Shown here one piece after another: positions 43,308 through 51,799 of a DNA stretch of 64,000 bases. Position 1 is the first letter of the stretch. Every line of letters starts with the position of its first letter. This DNA is from an uncultured Pseudoflavonifractor sp. (lineage in GTDB: Bacteria; Bacillota; Clostridia; Oscillospirales; Oscillospiraceae): positions 40,860 to 104,859 of the forward strand of contig CANEAY010000007.1 in assembly GCA_947425785.1 (NCBI GenBank), given 5' to 3'. Made by a program: the position numbers and the translations under genes. The notes under the pieces were generated by a model, which was given only the letters and a program-made list of their open reading frames with translations, did no database searches and was not told the DNA's origin.

Positions 43308-46300
43308 ATGAAAAAGCGCGCACTGTCCATCCTGCTGGCCCTGACCCTGCTCCTGGGCCTGCTCCCCGCCGCCCTGGCGGCAGATGTGCCCGCCCTCTGT
43401 GAGCCCGTCGGGCTGGAGTGGGGCGTAGAGTACGGCGAGGATGGGACTCCCGCCCAGGTGCCCGGCATGATGTCCTGGCAGAAGGGGGAGCTCCACCAGA
43501 ACGAATTTATGGTCACCGTCTACCACGAGGATGGGCGGCGGGCCACCCAGCCCTGTGTGTGGAGCTTTACCGGCACCAGCCAGTATGCCGACTCCAAGGA
43601 CTTTCTCCTGGAGGGGCAGGACTTGCCCAGCGGGAATTACTACTTTACCGTAGGCGCCCTGGGGGACAATATCAACTATATCTCCGGCCCCGAGGCCCGC
43701 TCCCCCCTGTGGACTTACACCCGGCCGGAAGCCCAGCTGCCCGCCCTCACCGGCCTGAACTGGAGCTGGCCCTCCGCCCGGTGGTCTCCTCTGGCGGGCC
43801 AGAGCTTCTACTGCTACAATGTGGAGTGGTTCTACTCCAAGACAGAGAACGGCTCCTATAACAGCGTGGGCAACACCTTCCTGATCACCGAGCCCAGCCG
43901 CACCATCCCCGACAGCTGCGTCCTCTATAACGGCGAGGGCTTCTACAAGTTCCGCGTCCAGGTCATCAGCAGTGACATCACCGCCGTCCGCAGCAGCGCC
44001 TGGTCGGCCATGAGCCCCGCCTATTCCCTGAAAGACCTGACTGGCGCCGTTTTGGGCGGCCTGGGCGGCATTGATACCAATACCGATCCGGACAGCATCC
44101 GGGAGCAGCTCTATGACGCGATGGACTTTGAGGTGCTCAAGTCCGCCATGATGGCGGATCAGGGCAGTTCCGGCGTCATCGGCGCCCTCTCCAGGCTGGA
44201 AAATGCCGCCGGCGGCCCCGCCGCCGTCAGCTCCACCCTGTCCCAGTTCAATACCTCCGACGTGTCCATCGTGGGCGCGGGCCTGAGCGTTCCCGACGGC
44301 AGCCCCCTGGCCCTGAAGGTGGGCAAGCCGGAAAACGACGGCCTGGTGGTGCCCTCCAACCTCAGCAACTCCCTGGCCATCAAGTTTTCCATGAGCCTGG
44401 AAGGGGTGGAGGATCCCGATATGCTGTATGTGCCGGTGCGGGTCACCCTGCCGGTGCCCGACACCATCGACCCCAATTTCCTGCGCATCGTCCACTACCA
44501 TGCCGACGGGAGCAGCGAGGTGCTTGACCCCATCGGTGATATCTATGTGTACCAGCAGGGGGGCAAGACCTTCGCCTCCTTTGTCCTCACCAGCTTCAGC
44601 GACTTTGTCATGACGGTGACCAAAGAGGGGGAGCCTGCCGAGACCCCTGACCCCGGCCCCGACGAGCCCGTTGCCGTCCCCAAGAGCCCCCTGACCAAGG
44701 ATATGTTTGAGGTGGACACCGCCGCCGTGACCTACACCGGCCAGGCCCACCAGCCCACAGTCAAGGCCCTCCGGGGCAGCCAGAGCAGCAGTGCGCTGAA
44801 GGACACGGTCCCCGTGCTGAACCAGGACTATACCGTCTCCTACAAGGACAACGTCAACGCGGGCACCGCCGCCATCACCATCACCGGCATGGGGGAGCAC
44901 TACCTGGACACCAGCACCCTCACCTATTCCTTTACCATCAAGCCCAAGCCTCTCACCATCACCGGCGCCTCGGTGGCGGGCAAGACCTACGACGGTACCA
45001 CCACCGCCACTGTCAACTCCGTCACCTTTGACGCCGCCCCTTACGGCTTTACCGGCTATACCGCCGCCGCCGCCTTTGCCGACGCCAAGGCGGGCGCCGA
45101 TAAGCCCGTCACCGTGAAGGTGACCCTCACCGATAAGAACTACACTCTGGCGTCGGGTACCTTTTCCGCCGCCGCCGCCATCCACAAGGCCGCCCTGCCC
45201 GCCCTCCCGGCGGCTGTGGTCATGAAGAATGCGGCGGACTACACCGCCGATCTGGACCTCTCCGCCCTGGCCCTGCCCAGGGGGGAGACCTTTGCCTTCG
45301 CCGTGGGCACGGCCGACAATGTCACCGCCCAGCTGGCCGGTGACGGAAAGACCCTGACCCTGACCGCCTCCGGCAGCGGCTCCAACAAGGCGCAGGCCAC
45401 CGTCACCGGCGAGAGCGCCAACTATACCGTCACCGTCACCGTGGCCGTGTCCTATACCGACAAGACCCCCGTGACCCTCTCCGGGGTGCAGGTGGCCGGC
45501 AAGACTTACGACGGCAAGGCCGTGGCCTACACCGGAACCCTGACCGTCAAAGACGGGGGCAAGAGCGTCACCGCAGACCCCGCCGCCGTGACCTACGAGT
45601 GGTTCTCCGCCGCCAATATGGGTGCCCCCCTGGCCGAAGCGCCCGCCAACGCGGGGAGCTATGCCCTGGTGGTCACCGTGGACACCTCCAAGACCGCCGC
45701 CCAGGAAGGCGGGGAAGAGTATTACGGCCTTCTCTCCATCCCCTTCACCATCTCCAAGGCCGCCGTCACCGCCAGGGCCAAGGACGTGACCTATACCATC
45801 GGCTCCGCCGCCCCCACCTACGGTGTGGAGGTGACCGGCCTGGCCGCCGGGGAGGCCATGGCCTCCATGCCCACCGCCTCCTGTCCCGGCGCCGACCTTA
45901 CCACCGCGGGGACATATCCCATCGTTGTCAGCGGCGGCGCCCTGCCCACAGCCACAGCCGCCAACTATGACCTGCGCTATGTGAACGGCGCCCTCACCGT
46001 GAAGGCTAAGAGCAGCGGCGGCGGTGGAAGCTCCTCCTCCGGCGGCGGCGGTGGCGGAAGCTCCAGCTCCTCCACCCGCTACGCCGTCTCCGCCCCCAAG
46101 CAGCCCAGCAACGGCAAGGTGGCCCTCTCCTCCGACAAGGCAGAGTCCGGCGACACCGTCACCCTCACCGTCACCCCCGACAAGGGCTATAAGCTCACCC
46201 AGCTCACCGTCACCGACAAAAACGGCAAAACGGTGAAGCTCACCGACAAGGGGAACGGCAAGTTCACCTTCACCATGCCCTCCTCCAAGGTGGAGGTCTC

Positions 46301-46931
46301 CGCGGCCTTTGCCAAGGAGGATACGCCGAAGGAGGTCCGCGCCGACGCCGTCACCTCCGCCGAGCCCATCACCAAGCGGTTCAACGACATCAAGGAGACC
46401 AACTGGTACAGGGACGCGGTGCAGTACGTCTACGACCGGGGCATGATGAACGGCATGGCCCCCAAGAACTTCGAGCCCGCCGCCTCCGCCAGCCGGGCCA
46501 TGATGGTCACCATCCTCTACCGCATGGAGGGGGAGCCTGACGCAGGTACCGCCAACTTCTCTGATGTGGCCGACTGGATGTACTACGCCAATTCTGTGGC
46601 CTGGGCCACCGAGAAGGGCATCGTCACCGGCCATGAGGACGGCACCTTCCAGCCCGATAACGAGGTCACCCGGGAGCAGCTGGTCTCCATGCTCTACCGC
46701 TACGCCAAGCTCAAGGGCTACGATACCACCAAGGGCAAGAAGAACACCCAGTTCATCGACAGCGGCATCATCGAGCCCTACGCCCAGGAGGCGGTGGAGT
46801 GGGCCGCCAGCATCGGCCTGGTCAACGGCTACCAGGACGGTTCCTTCCGTCCCGGCGGCAAGGCCGCCCGGGCCGAGGTGGCCGCCATCCTCATGCGCTT
46901 CTGCCAGGACGTGGCCCGTCTGGACGGGTAA
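43308..46931 (+). CDS. Large secreted surface protein with MBG-type repeats and three SLH domains
   Basis: A 1207-aa protein. Signal peptide KKRALSILLALTLLLGLLPAALAA; a unique region of about 430 residues; beta-rich MBG/YDG-type repeats at about 460-900 (units beginning ITGASVAGKTYDGTT and LSGVQVAGKTYDGKA); a Gly/Ser linker at about 902-925; a bacterial repeat domain (KVALSSDKAESGDTVTLTVTPDKGYKL); and three SLH repeats from about 1024 (RFNDIKETNWYRDAVQYVYDRG onward). SLH domains tether it to wall polymers. Role is probably adhesion or wall structure. The start at 43308 is preferred (signal peptide and GGAAGAGAG site). It is monocistronic with its own promoter and terminator. Confidence 0.9.
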   Translation: MKKRALSILLALTLLLGLLPAALAADVPALCEPVGLEWGVEYGEDGTPAQVPGMMSWQKGELHQNEFMVTVYHEDGRRATQPCVWSFTGTSQYADSKDFLLEGQDLPSGNYYFTVGALGDNINYISGPEARSPLWTYTRPEAQLPALTGLNWSWPSARWSPLAGQSFYCYNVEWFYSKTENGSYNSVGNTFLITEPSRTIPDSCVLYNGEGFYKFRVQVISSDITAVRSSAWSAMSPAYSLKDLTGAVLGGLGGIDTNTDPDSIREQLYDAMDFEVLKSAMMADQGSSGVIGALSRLENAAGGPAAVSSTLSQFNTSDVSIVGAGLSVPDGSPLALKVGKPENDGLVVPSNLSNSLAIKFSMSLEGVEDPDMLYVPVRVTLPVPDTIDPNFLRIVHYHADGSSEVLDPIGDIYVYQQGGKTFASFVLTSFSDFVMTVTKEGEPAETPDPGPDEPVAVPKSPLTKDMFEVDTAAVTYTGQAHQPTVKALRGSQSSSALKDTVPVLNQDYTVSYKDNVNAGTAAITITGMGEHYLDTSTLTYSFTIKPKPLTITGASVAGKTYDGTTTATVNSVTFDAAPYGFTGYTAAAAFADAKAGADKPVTVKVTLTDKNYTLASGTFSAAAAIHKAALPALPAAVVMKNAADYTADLDLSALALPRGETFAFAVGTADNVTAQLAGDGKTLTLTASGSGSNKAQATVTGESANYTVTVTVAVSYTDKTPVTLSGVQVAGKTYDGKAVAYTGTLTVKDGGKSVTADPAAVTYEWFSAANMGAPLAEAPANAGSYALVVTVDTSKTAAQEGGEEYYGLLSIPFTISKAAVTARAKDVTYTIGSAAPTYGVEVTGLAAGEAMASMPTASCPGADLTTAGTYPIVVSGGALPTATAANYDLRYVNGALTVKAKSSGGGGSSSSGGGGGGSSSSSTRYAVSAPKQPSNGKVALSSDKAESGDTVTLTVTPDKGYKLTQLTVTDKNGKTVKLTDKGNGKFTFTMPSSKVEVSAAFAKEDTPKEVRADAVTSAEPITKRFNDIKETNWYRDAVQYVYDRGMMNGMAPKNFEPAASASRAMMVTILYRMEGEPDAGTANFSDVADWMYYANSVAWATEKGIVTGHEDGTFQPDNEVTREQLVSMLYRYAKLKGYDTTKGKKNTQFIDSGIIEPYAQEAVEWAASIGLVNGYQDGSFRPGGKAARAEVAAILMRFCQDVARLDG

Positions 46932-46943
46932 TATAAAATAAGA

Positions 46944-46973
46944 AAAGCGCCGGAGCCTCTGCTCCGGCGCTTT
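46944..46973. terminator. Terminator after the SLH surface-protein gene
   Basis: AAAGCGCCGGAGC, loop CTCT, and the exact complement, followed by TTTTTT on the + strand and TTTTCTT on the - strand; shared with the convergent ArsC-like gene. Confidence 0.92.
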
Positions 46974-46979
46974 TTTGCG

Positions 46980-47312
46980 TCACTCCCAGGTCTTCCACAC
47001 CTCGGGGGCATAGCCCACCGTGGCCTGCTTGCCGTTTCGTACCACCGGGGTCTTGATGAGCCGGGGATCCTCAAAGAGCTTGTCCAGCTTGTCCCCGTCG
47101 TAGGCCAGATACTTGAGCAGGTCGGCGTCGGGATTTTTCCAATCGATGAGGGCCTCCAGCCCCACCGAGCGCACCACGCTCTGCAGCTCCTTCTGGCTCA
47201 TGCCGTAGCGCAGGATGTCCACCGCCTGGAACTTCACCCGCCGCTCCTTAAAATACCGCTCCGCCTTTTTGGTGTCGAAGCACTTGGACTTGCCGAAGAT
47301 CTGGATATTCAA
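46980..47312 (-). CDS. ArsC/Spx-family thioredoxin-fold protein
   Basis: A 110-aa protein with the ArsC/YffB/Spx layout: IQIFGKSKCFDTKKAERYFKERRVKFQAVDI (single Cys, no CXXC), then DADLLKYLAYDGDKLDKLFEDPRLIKTPVVRNGKQATVGYAPEVW. The KTPVVR segment is the family cis-Pro region. Lacking a second active-site Cys, it is not a classical Spx redox switch; YffB-like reductase or a regulatory partner are options. The start is a TTG at 47312 supported by GGGAGGG 8 nt upstream. Stand-alone. Confidence 0.85.
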   Translation of the reverse strand: MNIQIFGKSKCFDTKKAERYFKERRVKFQAVDILRYGMSQKELQSVVRSVGLEALIDWKNPDADLLKYLAYDGDKLDKLFEDPRLIKTPVVRNGKQATVGYAPEVWKTWE

Positions 47313-47471
47313 AGCTCAGCCCTCCCGAAAACGCAAAACTTTCCTCTACTTTACCCGACTTTCCGCCGTTTGTAAAGCCGTCCCCACGTAAAAACTGCCC
47401 CGCCGGGGTATTTTTTCCCTTCTTCGGCCATACTAAGGAACATCACAAAATTGGACAAGGTGGTGTTCCCC

Positions 47472-49772
47472 ATGAAAGCGGTGATCTTAGCGGGGGGCGA
47501 GGGCAGCCGCCTGCGGCCCCTCACCCTGGGCCGGCCCAAGCCCATGACCCCCCTCTTTGGAAAGCCCGTGCTGGGACATATTCTCGACCTGCTCCGCCGC
47601 CACGGCGTCACGGAGGCGGCCATTACCCTGCGCTACCTGCCCGCCGCCGTCACCGACTATTTTGGCGACGGCGCCCAGCTGGGCATGTCCCTGACCTACT
47701 TTGTGGAGGAGGAGCCTCTGGGTACCGCCGGGGGCGTGAAGAAGTGCATGGACTTCCTGGGGGAGGAGGACTTCCTGGTGGTCAGCGGCGACGCGGTGTG
47801 CGACCTGGATCTGGGGGAGCTCATAGCCCTCCACAAAAGCCGCCGCTCCGTGGCCACCCTGGCCCTCTGCCGCCGCTCCGAGCCTCTGGAGTACGGCCTG
47901 GTGCGCACCGACAGCCAGGGCCGCGTCCTGGGCTTCGTGGAAAAGCCCGGCTGGGGCCAGGTGGACACCGAGCTGGTGAACACCGGCCTCTATATCCTCT
48001 CCCACAAGGCCATGGAGCCGGTGGAGGAGGGGAAGTCCTGGGACTTCGGCAAGGATCTCTTCCCCCAGCTCCTGGAGCGGGGGGAGGCCCTCTACGGCTG
48101 GGAGGTGCCCGGCTACTGGCAGGACATGGGGGACTGCGCCGCCTACCTGGAGTGCGTCCACGACGCCCTGGAGGGCAGGGTGGCCCTGGACTTGTCGGCG
48201 GGCCAGGGCCCCCGCCCCGCCGGGGTGGAGGTGAAGGAGCCCTGCTGGATCGGCCGCCGGGTGAGCCTGGCCCCCGGCTGCACCGTAGGCCCCTACGCCG
48301 TGCTGGGGGAGGGCTCCACCGTGGCCACCGGCGCGGTGGTGGAGCGCTCCGTCCTGCTGGGCGCCTCGGTGGGGGAGGGGGCGGAGGTGACAGGCGCCAT
48401 CCTCTGTAAGGGCGCCGCCGTCCACCGCCGTGCCATGGTGAACCCCGGCGCCGTGCTGGGGGAGGAGGCGGTGGTAGGCCCCGAGGCCATCGTGGCCTCC
48501 GGGGTAAAGCTGTGGCCCCGCCGCCGCGTCCCCGAGGGGGGCAAGGCCACCGCCTCCCAGGTCACCGCCGGGGAGGCTCCCCCCCTGAAATTCTCCGCCG
48601 GCGGCGTCCTCCGGGGAGACGTGGGGGAGGAGCTGACAGCGGAGACCATGCTGGCCCTGGGCGCCCTCCTGGGGGAGAAGGGCCAGGTGGGCGTGGGCTG
48701 GTCGTCGGGGGAGGCCGCCGCCATGCTGGGCCGTGCCCTGGGGTGCGGCGTGGCCGCCGCCGGGGGCACCGCCCTGGTCAGCGACGCCCCCTGTCCCTCC
48801 GCCGGGGCCTGGCTGGCCAAGACCTACCAGATCCCCCTCAGCGCCTTCGTCACCCAGGACGGGGACGCCGCCGAGCTGCGCGTCTTCGCCCCCGACGGCC
48901 TTCCCCTGGGCCGCCCGGAACAGCGAAAGCTGGAGGGGGGCCTCCTCCGTGGGGAGGGCTCCCGTGCCCCCGCCGCCCGGGTAGGGGCCTTCGAGACCGT
49001 CACCGGCGTCCGCTCCGGCTATGCCGCCGAAGCCGCCGCCCTCTCCCGGCTCACCGCCATCCCCCTGCGCCCGGTGTCGGTGTGGGTGCCCAAGGGGGGT
49101 GTGGAGAACCAGGTGCTCTCCGCCGCCCTCACCGCCCTGGGCTGTCACGTGAGCCGGGGGGAGGGCCGGGGTATGCCCATCTTCTCCGCCGACTGGGGCG
49201 GCTTCCGCCTGGCCGCCTGGGACGAGGCGGGCCACCCCGTCTCCTCCGACCACCTGCTGGTGCTCCTCACCCGCATCGAGATGGAGCACGGCAGCGGCCG
49301 CACCGTCCTTCCCGCCTGGGCTCCCGCCGCGGCGGACACGGTGGCCGAGAGCTTCCGTGGAAGCCTCCTCCGCCTGGGCCGGGACGGGGAGGAGGCCCGC
49401 CGCCTCTGGGGGGAGCAGCCCTGGATGTGGGACGCCGTCTTCGCCGCCTGCCGCATCTGCGCCCGGCTGGGCCTCACCGGGGAGACCCTCTCCGCCCTGT
49501 GCCACGGCCTGCCCCTCTTCGCCACCGCCCGGGGGGAGGTGGGCCTGCGCTCCGGCCGGGGCCGGCTCATGGGGGCCGCCCTGGCCCAGCCGGGGGCCAG
49601 GCCCCAGGGGGAGGGGGCCCGCATCCAGGTGGGGGAGGGCTGGGTCTATGTGATCCCCAACTCCCGCCGCCAGGCCCTGCGCGTCATCGCCGAGGCCACC
49701 ACCATGGAGGCCGCCCAGGAGCTGTGCGCCCGGTACCAGGAAAAGCTGCGCCAGATGGACGAGAGGGAATAA
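47472..49772 (+). CDS. Sugar nucleotidyltransferase fused to a degenerate phosphomannomutase-like domain
   Basis: A 766-aa protein. Residues 1-230 are a nucleotidyltransferase (MKAVILAGGEGSRLRPLTLGRPKPMTPLFGKPVL, VVSGDAVCDLD, VNTGLYIL), about 240-345 a left-handed beta-helix with hexapeptide repeats (WIGRRVSLAPGCTVGPYAVLGEG), and the rest resembles phosphohexomutase. The mutase part lacks the TxSHNP-type active-site serine loop; the equivalent reads APCPSAGAWLAK, and no clear DGDGDR metal loop is seen (TQDGDAAELRVF). The N-terminal half should make an NDP-sugar (GDP-mannose or similar) for wall or capsule; the C-terminal half may be structural or regulatory. The start is ATG 47472. Confidence 0.87.
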   Translation: MKAVILAGGEGSRLRPLTLGRPKPMTPLFGKPVLGHILDLLRRHGVTEAAITLRYLPAAVTDYFGDGAQLGMSLTYFVEEEPLGTAGGVKKCMDFLGEEDFLVVSGDAVCDLDLGELIALHKSRRSVATLALCRRSEPLEYGLVRTDSQGRVLGFVEKPGWGQVDTELVNTGLYILSHKAMEPVEEGKSWDFGKDLFPQLLERGEALYGWEVPGYWQDMGDCAAYLECVHDALEGRVALDLSAGQGPRPAGVEVKEPCWIGRRVSLAPGCTVGPYAVLGEGSTVATGAVVERSVLLGASVGEGAEVTGAILCKGAAVHRRAMVNPGAVLGEEAVVGPEAIVASGVKLWPRRRVPEGGKATASQVTAGEAPPLKFSAGGVLRGDVGEELTAETMLALGALLGEKGQVGVGWSSGEAAAMLGRALGCGVAAAGGTALVSDAPCPSAGAWLAKTYQIPLSAFVTQDGDAAELRVFAPDGLPLGRPEQRKLEGGLLRGEGSRAPAARVGAFETVTGVRSGYAAEAAALSRLTAIPLRPVSVWVPKGGVENQVLSAALTALGCHVSRGEGRGMPIFSADWGGFRLAAWDEAGHPVSSDHLLVLLTRIEMEHGSGRTVLPAWAPAAADTVAESFRGSLLRLGRDGEEARRLWGEQPWMWDAVFAACRICARLGLTGETLSALCHGLPLFATARGEVGLRSGRGRLMGAALAQPGARPQGEGARIQVGEGWVYVIPNSRRQALRVIAEATTMEAAQELCARYQEKLRQMDERE

Positions 49773-49777
49773 ACCAA

Positions 49778-49803
49778 GGGCAGGATGGCGCTCCATCCTG
49801 CCC
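49778..49803 (+). terminator. Terminator after the nucleotidyltransferase fusion gene
   Basis: GGGCAGGATGG, loop CGCT, exact complement, then TTTT. Confidence 0.85.
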
Positions 49804-49848
49804 TTTTCCCATGGGGAAAAATTAAAGGTATACTTTTCCATTTACCTG

Positions 49849-49857
49849 TGTTATAAT
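49849..49857 (+). promoter_or_regulatory. Extended -10 promoter of rnjA
   Basis: TGT directly before TATAAT (49852-49857) forms an extended -10 element; the -35 is weak. Predicted start near 49865. Confidence 0.65.
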
Positions 49858-49864
49858 ACTATAG

Positions 49865-50080
49865 TTCACGTCCCCCAGCGGGCGTTTTGATTGGCTTTTC
49901 GCGCCGGTGTGAGGCGCTTAAATAGAAAGCAAAATCGGACAGAGGAAGAAATTGCTCCCGTTCACCGGCGATACAGGGCCGGCGCACGTCAGGGGCTTTG
50001 TTTTGGTGCGTCCGCACCCTCCTTTTGTCCTACATATCCACCCAGACCTGTAACAAAAAAAGGAGTGTAACCATCAACTT
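49865..50080 (+). promoter_or_regulatory. Long, probably structured 5' leader of rnjA
   Basis: About 215 nt without a convincing reading frame. CGCCGGTG at 49902-49909 pairs perfectly with CACCGGCG at 49973-49980, enclosing about 60 nt, and a smaller GGTGCG/CGCACC hairpin lies near 50005-50018. I do not match it to a known riboswitch class. Confidence 0.45.
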
Positions 50081-51739
50081 ATGGCAGAAAAACTGAAAAT
50101 CATCTCTCTTGGCGGCCTCAACGAGATCGGCAAGAACATGACCGTCTACGAGTACGGCAGCGACATCATCGTGGTGGACGCCGGCATGGGCTTCCCCGAC
50201 GACGATATGTACGGCATCGACGTGGTCATCCCCGACTTCACCTACCTCATCAAAAACCGGGACAAAATTCGGGGCATCTTCATCACCCACGGCCATGAAG
50301 ACCACATCGGCTCCCTGCCCTACCTCCTCCGGGAGCTCCATGTCCCCGTCTACGCCACCCGTATGTCCGCGGGGCTCATCAAGCTGAAGCTGGAGGAGCA
50401 CCACCTGGTAAACAAGACCAAGCTCATCACCTGCGAGGCGGGGGAGACCGTAAAGGCGGGCCGCTTCAGCGTGGAGTTCATCCACGTGAACCACTCCATC
50501 GCCGACGCGGTGGCCTTCGCCATCAAGTGCCCGGTGGGGGTGTGCCTCCACACCGGCGACTTCAAGATCGACGCCACCCCCGTCTCCGGCGGCATGATCG
50601 ACCTGGCCCGCCTGGGCGAGCTGGGGAAGGAGGGGGTGCTGGCCATGCTCTGCGACTCCACCAACGTGGAGCAGAGCGGCTTCACCAAGTCCGAGCGCAG
50701 CGTGGGCGCCTCCTTCGACGCCCTCTTCCGGGGCTGTGAGGAGCGCATCATCATCGCCACCTTCGCCTCCAACGTGGACCGCATCCAGCAGATCATCAGC
50801 GTGGCGGCAAAATACGGCCGGAAGGTGGCCATCACCGGCCGCAGCATGGAAAACGCCATCAAAGTCTCCTCCGAGCTGGGCTATATGTCCATCCCCGCCG
50901 GAACACTGGTGGACATCAATCAGATCAAGGGCCTGCCCAAGAACAAGGTCTGTATCGTCACCACCGGCAGCCAGGGGGAGACCATGTCCGCCATGACCCG
51001 CATGGCCTTCAACACCCACCGCCAGGTGGAGATCCAGGCCGGTGACCGGGTCATCTTCTCCGCCTCCGCCATCCCCGGCAACGAGAACGCCATCGGCAAC
51101 GTGGTCAACGAGCTCTACCGCAAGGGGGCCGAGGTGGTCAACGAGCGCCACGGCGCCCTCCACGTCTCCGGCCACGCCTGCGCCGACGAGCTGAAGATCA
51201 TCCACGCCCTGGTAAAGCCCAAATTCTTCATCCCCGTCCACGGGGAGCAGCGGATGCTGAAAATTCACTCCAAGCTGGCCCAGGAGATGGGCATGGAGCC
51301 CCGCAACATCGTCATCTCCGATATCGGCAAGGTCATCGAGCTCAGCCATAATTCCGTGCGTATCAACGGTACCGTCCCCGCCGGCCGCGTCTTTGTGGAC
51401 GGCTACGGCGTGGGCGACGTGGGGGCCGTAGTCCTCCGGGATCGGAAGCACCTGGCCGAGGACGGCATGATCGTGGTGGTCTGCTCCGTCTCCAGCGAGG
51501 ACGGCGGCCTCCTCTCCGGCCCCGACATCATCACCCGGGGCTTCGTCTACGTCAAGGAGTCCGAGGGCCTCATGGAGGAGCTCAAGACCGTGGCCCTGGA
51601 GAGCCTGGAGAAGAGCCGGCGTGCCAACCGCTGGGACTGGAACGCCATCAAGGGGGACATCCGGGACGACTTGTCCACCTACCTCTTCAAAAAGACCCGC
51701 CGCGACCCCATGATCCTCCCCGTTATCATGGAAGTGTAA
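50081..51739 (+). CDS. rnjA: Ribonuclease J
   Basis: A 552-aa metallo-beta-lactamase/beta-CASP ribonuclease. It has THGHEDHIGSLPYL (HxHxDH zinc motif, about residues 70-76), CLHTGDFKID, CDSTNVEQSGFTKSE and the beta-CASP HVSGHACADELKIIHALVKPKFFIPVHGE segment, followed by the C-terminal domain. RNase J is the 5'-3' exonuclease/endonuclease at the centre of mRNA decay in Firmicutes lacking RNase E. Full length (family about 555). The ATG follows AAAAAAAGGAGTG. A long leader precedes it. Confidence 0.95.
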   Translation: MAEKLKIISLGGLNEIGKNMTVYEYGSDIIVVDAGMGFPDDDMYGIDVVIPDFTYLIKNRDKIRGIFITHGHEDHIGSLPYLLRELHVPVYATRMSAGLIKLKLEEHHLVNKTKLITCEAGETVKAGRFSVEFIHVNHSIADAVAFAIKCPVGVCLHTGDFKIDATPVSGGMIDLARLGELGKEGVLAMLCDSTNVEQSGFTKSERSVGASFDALFRGCEERIIIATFASNVDRIQQIISVAAKYGRKVAITGRSMENAIKVSSELGYMSIPAGTLVDINQIKGLPKNKVCIVTTGSQGETMSAMTRMAFNTHRQVEIQAGDRVIFSASAIPGNENAIGNVVNELYRKGAEVVNERHGALHVSGHACADELKIIHALVKPKFFIPVHGEQRMLKIHSKLAQEMGMEPRNIVISDIGKVIELSHNSVRINGTVPAGRVFVDGYGVGDVGAVVLRDRKHLAEDGMIVVVCSVSSEDGGLLSGPDIITRGFVYVKESEGLMEELKTVALESLEKSRRANRWDWNAIKGDIRDDLSTYLFKKTRRDPMILPVIMEV

Positions 51740-51750
51740 AAGAAAGAGAA

Positions 51751-51778
51751 AAGCCCGCCGGAAGATCCCGGCGGGCTT
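51751..51778. terminator. Bidirectional terminator between rnjA and glgP
   Basis: AAGCCCGCCGG, 6-nt loop, exact complement, then TTTTTT on the + strand and TTCTCTTTCTTTT on the - strand. Confidence 0.9.
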
Positions 51779-51799
51779 TTTGTTTGTATTGTGCGCGGC

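Noticed and set aside
43071..46634. A 1187-aa antisense open frame opposite the SLH surface protein
   Set aside because: Composition is Gly/His/Val-rich and low in complexity, as expected for the reverse strand of a GC-rich gene; the sense strand has signal peptide, SLH domains, promoter and terminator.
47487..49841. A 784-aa antisense frame opposite the nucleotidyltransferase fusion
   Set aside because: It is a shadow of a GC-rich gene with extreme Gly/His/Ala content and no domain.
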